Notes: generated by a model from the letters alone, not told the origin. A DNA stretch of 64,000 nt from F-183 sp964627455 (GCA_964627455.1 CAZVKC010000003.1:62001-126000), one strand, 5' to 3'; counted from the stretch's first letter, positions 1-8,550 are shown. Numbers and translations are program-made.

Positions 1-1760
1 ACGCCCGCCTGCGAAGCCCGGTATAACGAACGGATCACCAGCGGATCCACCAGCGAGTTGGTCTTGAAGATCAAATGCCCCTTGCGGCCGGCCTTCTGAT
101 GCGCGATCTCGCGATCGATCAGCGCCTCGATCTTCGCACGAAGGGTGATCGGCGCGACCAGCAGCTTCTGATAGTCGGCCTTTGCCGAATAGCCCGTGAG
201 GTAGTTAAACAAACCCGTGACGTCATCGGCGATGTCCTCGCGCGCGGTGAACAACCCGATATCCGTGTACAGATGCGCTGTCGTCGCGTTGTAGTTGCCT
301 GTCGACAGATGCACGTAACGCCGGATCTGATCCGCTTCCTTGCGCACGATCATCATCGCCTTGCAATGGATCTTCAGCCCGAGCAATCCATACACGACGT
401 GCACGCCTTCGGCTTCGAGCGCACGCGCCCATTCGATGTTGCTCTCTTCATCGAAGCGCGCTCGTAACTCCACCAGCACCGCCACCTGCTTGCCGCGTTG
501 CATCGCATCGAGCAGCGCCTCGACCACAGGCGAGTTGCGGCCCACTCGATACAAAGTCATTTTGATGGCGAGCACGTTCGGATCCCGCGCCGCGCGCCGC
601 AGCAGATCCACCACGGGTTGAAACGAGTCGAACGGATGATGCAGCAGGATGTCCTGCTGGCGGATCGCCGCAAAGATGTCCTCTTCTTCAGACGACGCAC
701 TCAACGCTTTCGGAATCGCTGGCAGAAATGGCGGATCCTTCAGTTCGGGCCGGTCGCACGCATACAGCGACATGATCCGCTTCAACGACAGCGGACCATT
801 CACGCGATACACCCCGCCCGGTTCGATTTCCAGATTGCTCACCAGGATGTCGAGAATATGCTGCGGCATCGCTGTCGACACTTTCAAACGCACGACGCTG
901 CCGAAGCGCCGCTGCCGCACGCCTTCTTCGATCGTCTCGAGCAGATCTTCCGCTTCGAGTTCCTTGATCGCCATGTCGGCGTCGCGCGTGATGTGGAACG
1001 GATGCACCTCGAGAATCTGCATCCCCGGGAACAGCTTGTCGAGGTTCGCCGCGATGAGCTGCTCGATCCAGACAAATTCGAGCGGTTTCGTGGAACTCCG
1101 CCGTTTCGCAGGCGAACGCGCCGGCGCCTGCAGCGGGACCAGTTGCGGCAGCGTATCCGGCACTTTCACGCGTGCGAACTTCTCGTTGCCCTGCTTGTCG
1201 CGGATCAACACCGCAAGATTCAGACTGAGGTTCGAAATGTGCGGGAACGGCCGGCCGGGGTCGAACGCCAGCGGCGTCAGCACGGGGAAAACGGTGGTGT
1301 CGAAATAGCGGATCAACGACGGCAGCCGCTTGGGATCGATCGCGTCGTACGGGATGATGCGGATCCCGGCGTTCGCCAGCGCGGGCAGAATGCGGTCCTG
1401 GATCGCCCGATGCGCATCGGCCAACAGACGCTTCACCTCGCGCCGCACCGCGAGCAACTGCGCCGCGGGACTCATCCCATCCGGCCCCGCCTCCGTCGTA
1501 CCGGCATCGACCTGCGCGGCAAGCCCCGCCACGCGGACCATGAAAAATTCATCCAGGTTCGAGCCGAGAATCGAAATGAACTTGACGCGCTCGAGCAGCG
1601 GGTTCGTTTCATCTTCCGCCTCTTCGAGTACGCGCCGTTGAAACGCCAGCAGCGAAAGCTCGCGATTGATGTACAGCGAGGGATCCGAGAGATCCGGTCC
1701 CGCAGTCTTGGCGGCGGGCTTCCTCACCGTCATCGCCGCTCGCTTCCGCTTGGTGCTCAT
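1..1760 (-). CDS. ppk1: Polyphosphate kinase 1 (partial, C-terminus beyond window)
   Basis: Reversibly polymerises the gamma-phosphate of ATP into inorganic polyphosphate. The visible 586 residues begin with a basic leader, then the PPK N-terminal motif NRELSLLAFQRRVLEEA and SNLDEFFMVRV. The head and catalytic domains follow, with HHPFDSF, KMTLYRVG, RARFDEESNIEWA, the GLKIHCK motif whose His (about residue 465) should be the phosphorylated His, and STGNYN. The frame is open to base 1, ending in an ASQAGV motif, so roughly the last 110-130 residues of a typical ~700-residue enzyme are missing. The ATG (1758-1760) overlaps the glmU stop as ATGA, so translation is probably coupled to glmU. Identity is essentially certain. 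Confidence 0.96.
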   Translation of the reverse strand, partial: MSTKRKRAAMTVRKPAAKTAGPDLSDPSLYINRELSLLAFQRRVLEEAEDETNPLLERVKFISILGSNLDEFFMVRVAGLAAQVDAGTTEAGPDGMSPAAQLLAVRREVKRLLADAHRAIQDRILPALANAGIRIIPYDAIDPKRLPSLIRYFDTTVFPVLTPLAFDPGRPFPHISNLSLNLAVLIRDKQGNEKFARVKVPDTLPQLVPLQAPARSPAKRRSSTKPLEFVWIEQLIAANLDKLFPGMQILEVHPFHITRDADMAIKELEAEDLLETIEEGVRQRRFGSVVRLKVSTAMPQHILDILVSNLEIEPGGVYRVNGPLSLKRIMSLYACDRPELKDPPFLPAIPKALSASSEEEDIFAAIRQQDILLHHPFDSFQPVVDLLRRAARDPNVLAIKMTLYRVGRNSPVVEALLDAMQRGKQVAVLVELRARFDEESNIEWARALEAEGVHVVYGLLGLKIHCKAMMIVRKEADQIRRYVHLSTGNYNATTAHLYTDIGLFTAREDIADDVTGLFNYLTGYSAKADYQKLLVAPITLRAKIEALIDREIAHQKAGRKGHLIFKTNSLVDPLVIRSLYRASQAG

Positions 1761-3136
1761 TTCTTGACGGCCTTGGGTTTCCAGCCCGGCTTTACGGTCT
1801 GGCGGGAGCGGCCCAAGGCAAGAGATTCTTCAGGCACCGGCTCCGTAATCACACTGCCCGCCGCGATATAGGCGCCGGAGCCGATTTCGATCGGCGCCAC
1901 GATGGTCGCGTTGCTTCCGATGAACGCCCGCTCACCGATTTTGGTCTTGTACTTGTGGACGCCGTCGTAGTTGCAGACGATGGTCCCCGCTCCGACGTTG
2001 GTCTTCGCGCCAATCGTTGCATCGCCGAGATACGCGAAATGATTCGCTTTCGCGCCGTCGCGGATGTCGGTGTTCTTGAGTTCCACAAAGTTCCCGATGT
2101 GGCAATTTGCGCCGACCGTGTTGCGAGGCCGCAGCCGCGAGAAGGGTCCCAGCCGCGCACCCGCGCCGATCTCGGACTCTTCCATCACCGTGTACGGCAG
2201 GATCTCCACGCCGGCGCCCACCCTGGAATTGGACAGAATCGACCCCATCCCAATCCGCGCGTCTTCGCCGATCGTCGTATTGCCGGTGAGGCGCACGAAC
2301 GGTTGGATCTCGACATCCGGTCCAACCTCGACATCTACATCGATCGTCACGGTCTCCGGCCGCTCGATGGTCACGCCGTTCAACATCAGCTCACGAACCT
2401 TGCGCGTGCGGAACATCGCGTCCATCTCAGCGAGTTCGACTTTCGTATTAATGCCCAATAGCTCACTGAAGTCGTCGATCTGCATCGCGCCGACCGTATG
2501 GCCGTTCTTGTTGAAGATCTCGACCAGGTCGGTGAGATAGTATTCACCCGCGGGATTGTTGGTCTGAATCTCGCCGATGTACTTCCAGACGAGGTCCGCG
2601 CGGAAACAGTAGATACCGGAGTTGATCTCGCAGATCTTCTTCTGCTCTTCGTTGCAGGCTTTGAACTCGACGATCGCCGCCACATCGCCCGCTGCATTGC
2701 GGATGATGCGGCCGTACGCCGCAGGATCCGCGATCTCGCACGTCAGAACGGTCGCATCCTTACCCGACGCCTCGTGGGTCGCCACCAGCCGCCGTACGGT
2801 TTCCGCCGAAAGCAGCGGTACATCGCCGTACAGTACGACCAGCCAGCCGCCCGCGCTCTCCAGTTGCGGGCGCGCCATCGCTACTGCGTGGCCAGTACCC
2901 TTCTGTTCTGCCTGCAGCGCGGTTCGCAATCCCAGTGGCTCGACCACGGCCGCGACTTTCTCTGCCTGATGCCCCACCACGGCGACGATATCGGCTGGAT
3001 CCGCAACCGCACGCGCGGCGCGAACAACATGTTCGATGAGAGTCAGCCCTCCGGCCCGGTGCAATACCTTGGCGAGCTTCGATTTCATTCGCGTGCCGAG
3101 GCCGGCAGCCAGGATCACCACGCTCGTCTTTGTCAT
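1757..3136 (-). CDS. glmU: Bifunctional GlmU (GlcNAc-1-P uridyltransferase / GlcN-1-P acetyltransferase)
   Basis: Makes UDP-GlcNAc, the precursor of peptidoglycan and LPS, by acetylating glucosamine-1-phosphate and then transferring UMP. The 459 residues match the usual ~455. The N-terminal half is a nucleotidyltransferase with the signature LAAGLGTRMKS...KVLH, a GTGHAVAMA motif and LYGDVPLL. The C-terminal half is a left-handed beta-helix of hexapeptide repeats carrying ANHFAYLGD, which contains the expected acetyltransferase His. It is the middle gene of glmR-glmU-ppk1: its ATG overlaps the glmR stop and its TGA overlaps the ppk1 start, both as ATGA. No anomaly seen. Confidence 0.97.
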   Translation of the reverse strand: MTKTSVVILAAGLGTRMKSKLAKVLHRAGGLTLIEHVVRAARAVADPADIVAVVGHQAEKVAAVVEPLGLRTALQAEQKGTGHAVAMARPQLESAGGWLVVLYGDVPLLSAETVRRLVATHEASGKDATVLTCEIADPAAYGRIIRNAAGDVAAIVEFKACNEEQKKICEINSGIYCFRADLVWKYIGEIQTNNPAGEYYLTDLVEIFNKNGHTVGAMQIDDFSELLGINTKVELAEMDAMFRTRKVRELMLNGVTIERPETVTIDVDVEVGPDVEIQPFVRLTGNTTIGEDARIGMGSILSNSRVGAGVEILPYTVMEESEIGAGARLGPFSRLRPRNTVGANCHIGNFVELKNTDIRDGAKANHFAYLGDATIGAKTNVGAGTIVCNYDGVHKYKTKIGERAFIGSNATIVAPIEIGSGAYIAAGSVITEPVPEESLALGRSRQTVKPGWKPKAVKK

Positions 3137-4137
3137 TTTGTTCTCCTGCTCCTATTCACCCGGCGCCAGGCCGCCAGCCGCCGGCCCCGTTCCGCCAGTT
3201 TCACCGCAATGGCGGCAGCGGCTTCGGAATCGTGGCGGATCTTGACTCCACGGTCGACCAGAGGAGCCCCGACCACCTGGATCCCGAGTTCCTCCATGCG
3301 GTCGATATCGTTATCAACCGCGAAGGAGCCTTCCGCCTCGTACTTCTTCAGCAGCTTTCGCGGCAGGCGCTCGGTGTTGACGATGACGTGGTCCAGCAAG
3401 CCCGGCCGGCTGTGGTTGTAAATCGCCTCCACGTGCCCGGACGCGCTAAACCCGGTGGTCTCGCCGGGCTGCCACATCAGATTCACAAAATAGGCCTTCA
3501 CCGCGCGGGATTTGGCGATTGCTTCCGGGATCCCCTTCACCAGCAGGTTCGGAATCACGCTGGTAAACAGCGAACCCGGGCCCATCGTGATGAGGTCGGC
3601 CTTCTCGATCGCCGCCAGAGTTTCCGGCAGCGGCTTGCATCCTGCGGGTGTGAGTGAGACGCGCCGGATCCGCGTGCGGCTCTTGCTGATGCGAGTCTCC
3701 CCGCGTACGATCCGGCCATTCTCGAGTTCCGCCTCGAGCCCGACATTGCTCGACGTCGAGGGATAGATGTTTCCCGCGATCGCCAGCACATCGCCCGAAA
3801 GCTTCACGGCGTGGGCGAAGTCGCCCGTGAGATGCGTCAGCGCGGTGAGGAACAGGTTCCCGAAGCTGTGGCCGTTCAAGCCGCGGCCGGCGTCGAATCG
3901 ATACTGGAAGAGTCGCGACAGCAGCGCCTCGTCCTCCGACAGCGCCACCATGCAGTTGCGGATGTCCCCGGGGGGCAGGACATCGAAATCCTTGCGCAAC
4001 CGGCCGGAGCTGCCGCCGTCGTCCGTCACGGTCACAATGGCCGTGATATCGACGAGAGGCGTTCCGTCGGTGGCTTGCGCGTATTTCTTCAGTCCCCGGA
4101 GTAGTGTGGAGAGGCCGGTTCCGCCTCCGATCGCCAC
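3133..4137 (-). CDS. yvcK: Gluconeogenesis factor YvcK/GlmR, CofD-like fold
   Basis: The YvcK/GlmR family controls carbon flow into the cell wall; Bacillus members bind UDP-GlcNAc and stimulate GlmS. The N-terminus has GGGTGLSTLLRGLK, then VTVTDDGGSSGRLR, DIRNCMVALS, GHSFGNLFLTALT and GPGSLFTSVIPNLL, all typical. 334 residues are counted from the only canonical start, GTG 4137, which sits three residues before GGGTG and has no ribosome site. A strong AAGGAAAGGG (about 4180-4191) lies upstream, 4-7 bases before two in-frame CTG codons (4176 and 4173). Translation may therefore start at CTG and add about 12 residues. Its stop overlaps glmU, which fits a joint role in UDP-GlcNAc supply. Confidence 0.93.
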   Translation of the reverse strand: MAIGGGTGLSTLLRGLKKYAQATDGTPLVDITAIVTVTDDGGSSGRLRKDFDVLPPGDIRNCMVALSEDEALLSRLFQYRFDAGRGLNGHSFGNLFLTALTHLTGDFAHAVKLSGDVLAIAGNIYPSTSSNVGLEAELENGRIVRGETRISKSRTRIRRVSLTPAGCKPLPETLAAIEKADLITMGPGSLFTSVIPNLLVKGIPEAIAKSRAVKAYFVNLMWQPGETTGFSASGHVEAIYNHSRPGLLDHVIVNTERLPRKLLKKYEAEGSFAVDNDIDRMEELGIQVVGAPLVDRGVKIRHDSEAAAAIAVKLAERGRRLAAWRRVNRSRRTK

Positions 4138-4224
4138 AATCCGCAGAGGGCCGTCCAGATTAAAGGAATTCAGCAGGTATCCCTTTCCTTTTCTTCAGGA
4201 TCGCACAGGACCGTGAAGATTCGG

Positions 4225-4407
4225 TTACCGTCTCCGACCTACCGGAACCCGGGAATACACCGGAACTTCCTCCTCCAATTCATCGTAGATCTGGATCGCC
4301 TCGAGGTCTTCGGCGTCAAACACGGTGCTGCATCCAAGGCAGCGCACATAGTCGATGCCGTCACGGCGGTAAAGGAACTCTGTACGCGAGTGCGTGCAGG
4401 GGGTCAT
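4225..4407 (-). CDS. Small zinc-ribbon-like protein
   Basis: 60 residues, function unknown. A C-x-H pair near the N-terminus (Cys4, His6) and a CLGC knuckle (Cys23, Cys26) after an RRDGIDYVRC segment suggest one zinc site. An acidic stretch (DAEDLEA, then DELEEEV) follows, ending in a basic tail. Codon third positions are mostly G/C, as in the neighbouring genes, which supports real coding. The gene follows a good promoter (4438-4465) by about 25 bases and precedes glmR, so it may be the first gene of that operon. The zinc site is inferred from the Cys/His pattern only. Confidence 0.7.
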   Translation of the reverse strand: MTPCTHSRTEFLYRRDGIDYVRCLGCSTVFDAEDLEAIQIYDELEEEVPVYSRVPVGRRR

Positions 4408-4437
4408 GTTACTTCAGCTTAGCTCCCAATATCGTTT

Positions 4438-4465
4438 ATTTTAGACAAATGCTTCGCGCTGTCAA
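4438..4465 (-). promoter_or_regulatory. Sigma70-type promoter for the zinc-ribbon/glmR/glmU/ppk1 operon
   Basis: On the minus strand a perfect TTGACA (4460-4465) is followed after 16 bases by TAAAAT (4438-4443). Transcription would start near 4430, about 23 bases before the ATG at 4407. No competing promoter of this quality is seen downstream to glmR, so the whole glmR-glmU-ppk1 block may depend on it. Confidence 0.65.
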
Positions 4466-4647
4466 GACGGGTAAATCCCCGGTATGGCAAGGTTTGCGCA
4501 AATGGGGGTACTCCAGGCCGGGGTATACCCACATCAGAGTTTGCCCACTACCTACCCCTGGAGGCTAGTTGTCCGCACAGGTCCGGGGCATAATGAACAC
4601 TTGGTTGGGCAATACGCCAGCCGAAATTCACGACAATCGAGCCATCG

Positions 4648-4911
4648 ATGGACCCTACGAACGACAAGCCGTACACCTGCCAAGCAATCGGAATGAACTG
4701 CCGGGAATGTGTCTCCCGCTCAGCCCAGCAACTCGCTGTGGCCTGTGGCAGCATGCCCTATCGCGACGTCGAACAACTGTTCCATGTGATGTACGACCAC
4801 GAGGTCTGTTCGCAGATGAGCGGCGAGTTTATCCGCTCGTACCAGTCCGCCACGGAGCCAGCGGAAAAGCCCGGATTCTCCTTCCTGCCCGAGCCGGCTT
4901 ACTGTTTCTAG
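4648..4911 (+). CDS. Small Cys-rich protein of unknown function
   Basis: 87 residues with six cysteines, including an NCREC knuckle near residues 17-21. There is no signal peptide, membrane segment or recognised domain. Third codon positions are dominated by G/C over the full length, which argues for genuine coding against the overlapping antisense frames. No clear ribosome site precedes the ATG. Its last four bases overlap the 3' end of the convergent VOC gene. Function unknown; metal or redox binding is only a guess from the cysteines. Confidence 0.55.
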   Translation: MDPTNDKPYTCQAIGMNCRECVSRSAQQLAVACGSMPYRDVEQLFHVMYDHEVCSQMSGEFIRSYQSATEPAEKPGFSFLPEPAYCF

Positions 4912-5276
4912 GTTGTGGCCTCGAGGCCGGGCAGCGGTTCGGACCCCAGCCGCAGCACGTTCCCATCCGGGTCCTCGACATGCATCTCGAGGGCCCAATA
5001 ATAGTTGGTAGGCGGCATGCGGATGGCGACGCCCTTTTCCTGTAACTCCGAATACAGTTCCGCCGCGTCGCTGACGCCGATCCAGGCCCAGGCGCCGCCC
5101 CGGCCCTGCCCGCCTTTGCAGAGGTACAAACCCGCCTTGTCGCGGCTCACGAACGTGAACACGTTGTCGCCCCACCCCGCATTCCGGAACCCCAGCAGAT
5201 CGACATAGAACCGCACGCTGCGTTCCATGTCCTCAACCCGCAGAACCGGCGCGCTGCCTTCAAAATGAACCGCCAT
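4908..5276 (-). CDS. VOC (glyoxalase/bleomycin-resistance) family protein
   Basis: 122-residue single-domain vicinal-oxygen-chelate protein. The fold is recognisable from APVLRVEDMERSVRFYVDLLGF at the N-terminus and from VEDPDGNVLRLG near the C-terminus, where the terminal metal-ligand Glu or backbone contact usually lies. The residues NYYWALEMHVEDP look like the second beta-alpha-beta-beta-beta unit. Members include glyoxalases, dioxygenases and antibiotic-binding proteins, so the substrate cannot be told. It is transcribed alone, divergent from the aminotransferase. Confidence 0.85.
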   Translation of the reverse strand: MAVHFEGSAPVLRVEDMERSVRFYVDLLGFRNAGWGDNVFTFVSRDKAGLYLCKGGQGRGGAWAWIGVSDAAELYSELQEKGVAIRMPPTNYYWALEMHVEDPDGNVLRLGSEPLPGLEATT

Positions 5277-5462
5277 GCCGCTCCTCCTGGCCCAAAGCGT
5301 AGCAGGAAATTCTGTTCATTTCCGATAGGGTCTGTTATGCTCAAAGTGTGGAGCGGTCTCCTTCCACATCTCGGCCTTCCCTCTTCGCCGGCGACTAACC
5401 GGCAAGCGTCCGCGTTCGGCTCAGAACGCGATTTTCCATACTTATACATCGGCATTCTCCGG

Positions 5463-5506
5463 CCACGTTTTGCTTATCCATACGTGGCGAGTTGGTCATT
5501 TACCAA
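5463..5506. promoter_or_regulatory. Two small inverted repeats in the VOC/aminotransferase intergenic region
   Basis: The 256-base divergent spacer 5277-5532 holds CCACGT (5463-5468) paired with ACGTGG (5482-5487), and TTGGT (5492-5496) paired with ACCAA (5502-5506). A T-rich run and the AAGGAG ribosome site of the aminotransferase follow. These could be operator half-sites or a 5' UTR hairpin. No convincing -35/-10 pair was found. Nothing else is seen in this spacer. Confidence 0.25.
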
Positions 5507-5532
5507 TTGATCTTTTTTCAAGGAGCTGATCC

Positions 5533-6894
5533 ATGCCTGCTATGGAACTTCTGAGAGCTGATCTGCCTCAGCTTGTGACGCCGTCCCTTCCAGGACCGAA
5601 AGCCGCCGCCGTCGTGGCGCGCGACCATGCCGTACTTTCGCCGTCTTACACCCGTTCGTACCCGCTCGTCGCGGCCCGGGGTGAAGGCGCCATCATCGAA
5701 GACGTCGATGGCAACCGTTTTCTGGATTGCAACGCCGGCATCGCCGTCGTCGCCGCCGGACACTGCCACCCGCGCGTCGTCCAGGCCATCAAGGATCAGG
5801 CCGAAAAGCTGATCCACATGTCGGGCACCGATTTCTATTACGAAAACATGGTGACGCTGGCGGAAAAACTCGCCCGTCTCGCCCCCGGCGGACCCGCTGT
5901 TCCCCGCCGGGTCTACTTCGGCAACTCCGGCACGGAAGCCGTCGAAGCCGCCATCAAGATGGCTCGCTACCACACGGGCCGCGACAAGTTCATCGCATTC
6001 TTCGGCGGATTCCATGGCCGCACCATGGGCGCGCTGTCGCTGACCGGCAGCAAGGCCGTCCAGAAGAAAGGCTTCGGCCAGTTGCTGGGCGGCGTGTATC
6101 ACATCCCGTACGCAAACTGCTATCGCTGCGCGTACGGCAAGACCGTCGACCAGTGCAACGTCGAATGCGTCAAGGTGATCGAAGACACACTCTTCCGCAC
6201 GATTCTTCCGGCCAATGAAGTCGCCGCCATCGTGCTCGAGCCGATTCAGGGCGAAGGCGGATACGTCGTGCCGCCGCAGAAGTTCATGGACGAACTGCAG
6301 AGCGTCGCGCACAAGTACGGGATCCTGCTGGTGTTCGACGAAGTCCAAAGCGGAATGGGACGCACGGGAAAAATGTGGGCCGCCGATCATTTCGAAGGCG
6401 TGATCCCCGATATCCTGACGGTGGCCAAAGGAATCGCCAGTGGACTCCCGCTCAGTGCGACCATCGCCAGGACCCAGTACATGCAGTGGACGCCTGGCGC
6501 GCACGCATCGACGTTCGGTGGTAACCCCGTCGCCTGCAACGCATCGCTCGCCACGATCGAGTTGCTCGAAGAGAGCCTCATCGAAAACGCCGCGCGCGTC
6601 GGCGAACACATGCTCAACCGCATGCGCGAATGGCCCCGCCGTTTCCGCAGCGTCGGCGATGTCCGCGGCCGCGGCCTCATGATCGGCTTCGAACTCGTGA
6701 AGGACCAGGAATCGAAGGAGCGCCACCCCGAACTGCGCGACAGAATCGAGCAGATGGCCTTCCAGCGCGGCCTGCTGATCCTCGGCTGCGGACCCAACAG
6801 CATCCGCCTCTGCCCGCCCCTGGTCATCACCAAAGACCAGGCGGACTTCGTGGTCTCGACTCTCGAAGAGATCCTGACCGAACTCGGCGCCTGA
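5533..6894 (+). CDS. Class-III PLP aminotransferase (acetylornithine/4-aminobutyrate aminotransferase family)
   Basis: 453-residue fold-type-I PLP enzyme. Seen: the cofactor glycine-rich patch GNSGTEAVEAAIKMAR, FHGRTMGALS, the Asp site in VFDEVQSGMGRTG, and the Schiff-base Lys (about residue 299) in TVAKGIASGLPL. ASTFGGNPVACNA and an active-site Arg region follow. A Cys-containing insert (NCYRCAYGKTVDQCNVEC) before VIEDTLF is characteristic of the branch that also holds archaeal omega-aminotransferases and amino-acid racemases, so arginine biosynthesis is not assured. The ATG has an AAGGAG site seven bases upstream. Substrate uncertain. Confidence 0.9.
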   Translation: MPAMELLRADLPQLVTPSLPGPKAAAVVARDHAVLSPSYTRSYPLVAARGEGAIIEDVDGNRFLDCNAGIAVVAAGHCHPRVVQAIKDQAEKLIHMSGTDFYYENMVTLAEKLARLAPGGPAVPRRVYFGNSGTEAVEAAIKMARYHTGRDKFIAFFGGFHGRTMGALSLTGSKAVQKKGFGQLLGGVYHIPYANCYRCAYGKTVDQCNVECVKVIEDTLFRTILPANEVAAIVLEPIQGEGGYVVPPQKFMDELQSVAHKYGILLVFDEVQSGMGRTGKMWAADHFEGVIPDILTVAKGIASGLPLSATIARTQYMQWTPGAHASTFGGNPVACNASLATIELLEESLIENAARVGEHMLNRMREWPRRFRSVGDVRGRGLMIGFELVKDQESKERHPELRDRIEQMAFQRGLLILGCGPNSIRLCPPLVITKDQADFVVSTLEEILTELGA

Positions 6895-6966
6895 AGTCCG
6901 GTTCGTACAATTTCCTGTTCCGCTGCCCCTCCGGCGTTGTCCTAACGCCTGAGGAGAACTATCAAC

Positions 6967-8445
6967 ATGCGCAGGCGTTTCATTTATGCGCTGGCCGCCA
7001 CGACGGCCATTTGGGCAGCGGGCGTCGATGACGTTCGTCTGCGAACGAGATTGACGGGAGGCGCCGTCGGGGGCATGACCCCATCAGGACAGGCGGAGTT
7101 TCGCGCGCGCCCGAGCAACGGGGCAGACCGCAGTTTCAGCGTCGAAGTGGAGGATGTCAACCTGCCCGCCGGTACGGTTTTGGAGGTCCAGATCAATGGG
7201 CGTTCCGCCGGGCGGTTGACCATTTCTCCGGCCCCCGTCCGCGGCGGCGAACTCGAGCTTCGCAGCTCTGACGGCGACCTGACGCCGGAACTTCGCGCGG
7301 GAGATCTGATCACGATCCGCAGCGACAAAGGCGTGGTGATGTCCGGCGCGATTCAGACGCGTGCGCTCGACGACCTGCGCCGCAACCCGGCGCTCGTCCA
7401 GCAGTTCACGACGCCGTCCAGCAGCGCGGCGGTCGATGATTCGACCACCCGCGTTCGCTCGGGTCTTACGGGCGGCGCGATCTCCGGGCTCACGCCTTCC
7501 GGACACATCGAACTCCGCCAGCGCGGCAGCGACATGCAGTTGAACGTCGAAGTGGAGGACGTCAACCTGCCGCTGGGGACCGTGCTGAATGTCGAAGTCG
7601 ACGGCGTGGTCGTCGGACGCATCACGGTCAACGGGCTGGGCCGCGGCGGCGAACTCGAATTGAACACGCGCGACGGCGCGCTCATCCAGCAGATTCGTTC
7701 GGGCGCTCTCGTGGTGGTCCGCGCACCGGGTGGTGATGCGGTGCTGTCCGGGGTTGCGCAGAAGCAGGCTGCGTCCCAAATGGCTGGGGGGAGCAACTCT
7801 AACTCGGGCGCCGATGATTCGGCGGCTCGCTTGCGCTCCGGCCTCGCCGGTGGATCCCTCAACGGTTTGCGTCCGTCGGGCTCGATCGATGTCCGGGGAG
7901 GCGCGGCTTCCGGCCGGCTGAACGTCGAAGTGGAGGACGTGAATCTGCCGGCCGGAACAGTGCTCGAAGTGGAAGTCGATGGCCGCGTGGTGGGACGGAT
8001 CACCCTCAACGCGCTGCGGGGCGGCGAACTCGAATTGAACACTCGGGACGGCGCCAGTTTCGGCACGGTCCGGCCGGGTGCGACGGTGGTGGTCCGCACG
8101 CCGGCGCGGGTGGCGATCCTGAGCGGCGTCGTGCAGACCCGCACCATCGACACTCCCGTTGCCGCATCGTCGTCATCATCGTCGTCCTCTAATAGCTCGT
8201 CTTCCAATGGCTCCTCGGGATCGGGATCCGGTTCGAACTCCGGCAGTGGTTCCGGTAACTCCGGCTCGGGATCCTCGGGATCGGGCGGCGGTGGCAGCAA
8301 CTCCGGCAGCGGATCTTCCGGCTCTGGCTCGGGTTCCGGATCAGGGTCAGGTTCCGGTAGCGGTTCCGGCTCAGGCTCAGGCTCAGGCTCAGGCTCCGGT
8401 GGCAGTGGCGGAGGCGGACACGACGACGGCTCCGGCCACAAGTAA
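6967..8445 (+). CDS. Secreted protein with three tandem beta-rich repeats and a Gly/Ser tail
   Basis: 492 residues. A signal peptide (about 1-18) is followed by three homologous units at about residues 21-131, 157-265 and 283-391. Each has LTGG..G(L/M)TPSG, the near-invariant VEVEDVNLP.GTVL.V and GGELEL, and ends in a SG(V/A)..(T/K) strand. Residues ~401-482 are almost only Ser and Gly, and the last residues are GGGGHDDGSGHK. I do not recognise a named domain; proteins of this plan occur in Acidobacteria and Planctomycetes as hypotheticals (my recollection). The start has a GAGGAG site. Probably a cell-surface or matrix protein; the tail could be a flexible linker or metal-binding end. Confidence 0.85.
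   Translation: MRRRFIYALAATTAIWAAGVDDVRLRTRLTGGAVGGMTPSGQAEFRARPSNGADRSFSVEVEDVNLPAGTVLEVQINGRSAGRLTISPAPVRGGELELRSSDGDLTPELRAGDLITIRSDKGVVMSGAIQTRALDDLRRNPALVQQFTTPSSSAAVDDSTTRVRSGLTGGAISGLTPSGHIELRQRGSDMQLNVEVEDVNLPLGTVLNVEVDGVVVGRITVNGLGRGGELELNTRDGALIQQIRSGALVVVRAPGGDAVLSGVAQKQAASQMAGGSNSNSGADDSAARLRSGLAGGSLNGLRPSGSIDVRGGAASGRLNVEVEDVNLPAGTVLEVEVDGRVVGRITLNALRGGELELNTRDGASFGTVRPGATVVVRTPARVAILSGVVQTRTIDTPVAASSSSSSSSNSSSSNGSSGSGSGSNSGSGSGNSGSGSSGSGGGGSNSGSGSSGSGSGSGSGSGSGSGSGSGSGSGSGSGGSGGGGHDDGSGHK
8212..8415 (+). repeat. Low-complexity Ser-Gly hexanucleotide repeat tract
   Basis: Imperfect tandem hexamers (TCCGGN/TCAGGN type) encode the Ser-Gly tail of the preceding gene. They are most regular near 8330-8400, where the tcaggc unit repeats several times. 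Such tracts are prone to slippage length variation. The unit is coding and degenerate, so this is not a CRISPR array. Confidence 0.8.
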
Positions 8446-8483
8446 ACCGATTCCCTCAGCCATTCCCCCATCCAGCTGAGGAC

Positions 8484-8550
8484 ACGGCCTGCCGGCTGCA
8501 AACGAGATCGGACGGGTCCCCGATCTCGCCCGGCAGGCCGTATTTTTTGA
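8484..8550 (+). terminator. Intrinsic terminator of the triple-repeat gene
   Basis: A perfect 12-bp outer stem (8484-8495 with 8530-8541) and a 9-bp inner stem (8503-8511 with 8520-8528) are followed directly by TATTTTTTGA. The arrangement terminates plus-strand transcription about 40 bases after the stop codon. Confidence 0.85.

Noticed and set aside
498..1871. Long plus-strand open frame of 457 codons
   Set aside because: It is antisense to ppk1, which has clear family motifs, and is Arg/His-rich as expected for a shadow of a GC-rich gene.
8212..8415. Repeat tract considered as a CRISPR array
   Set aside because: Hexamer units, no spacers, in-frame Ser-Gly coding.
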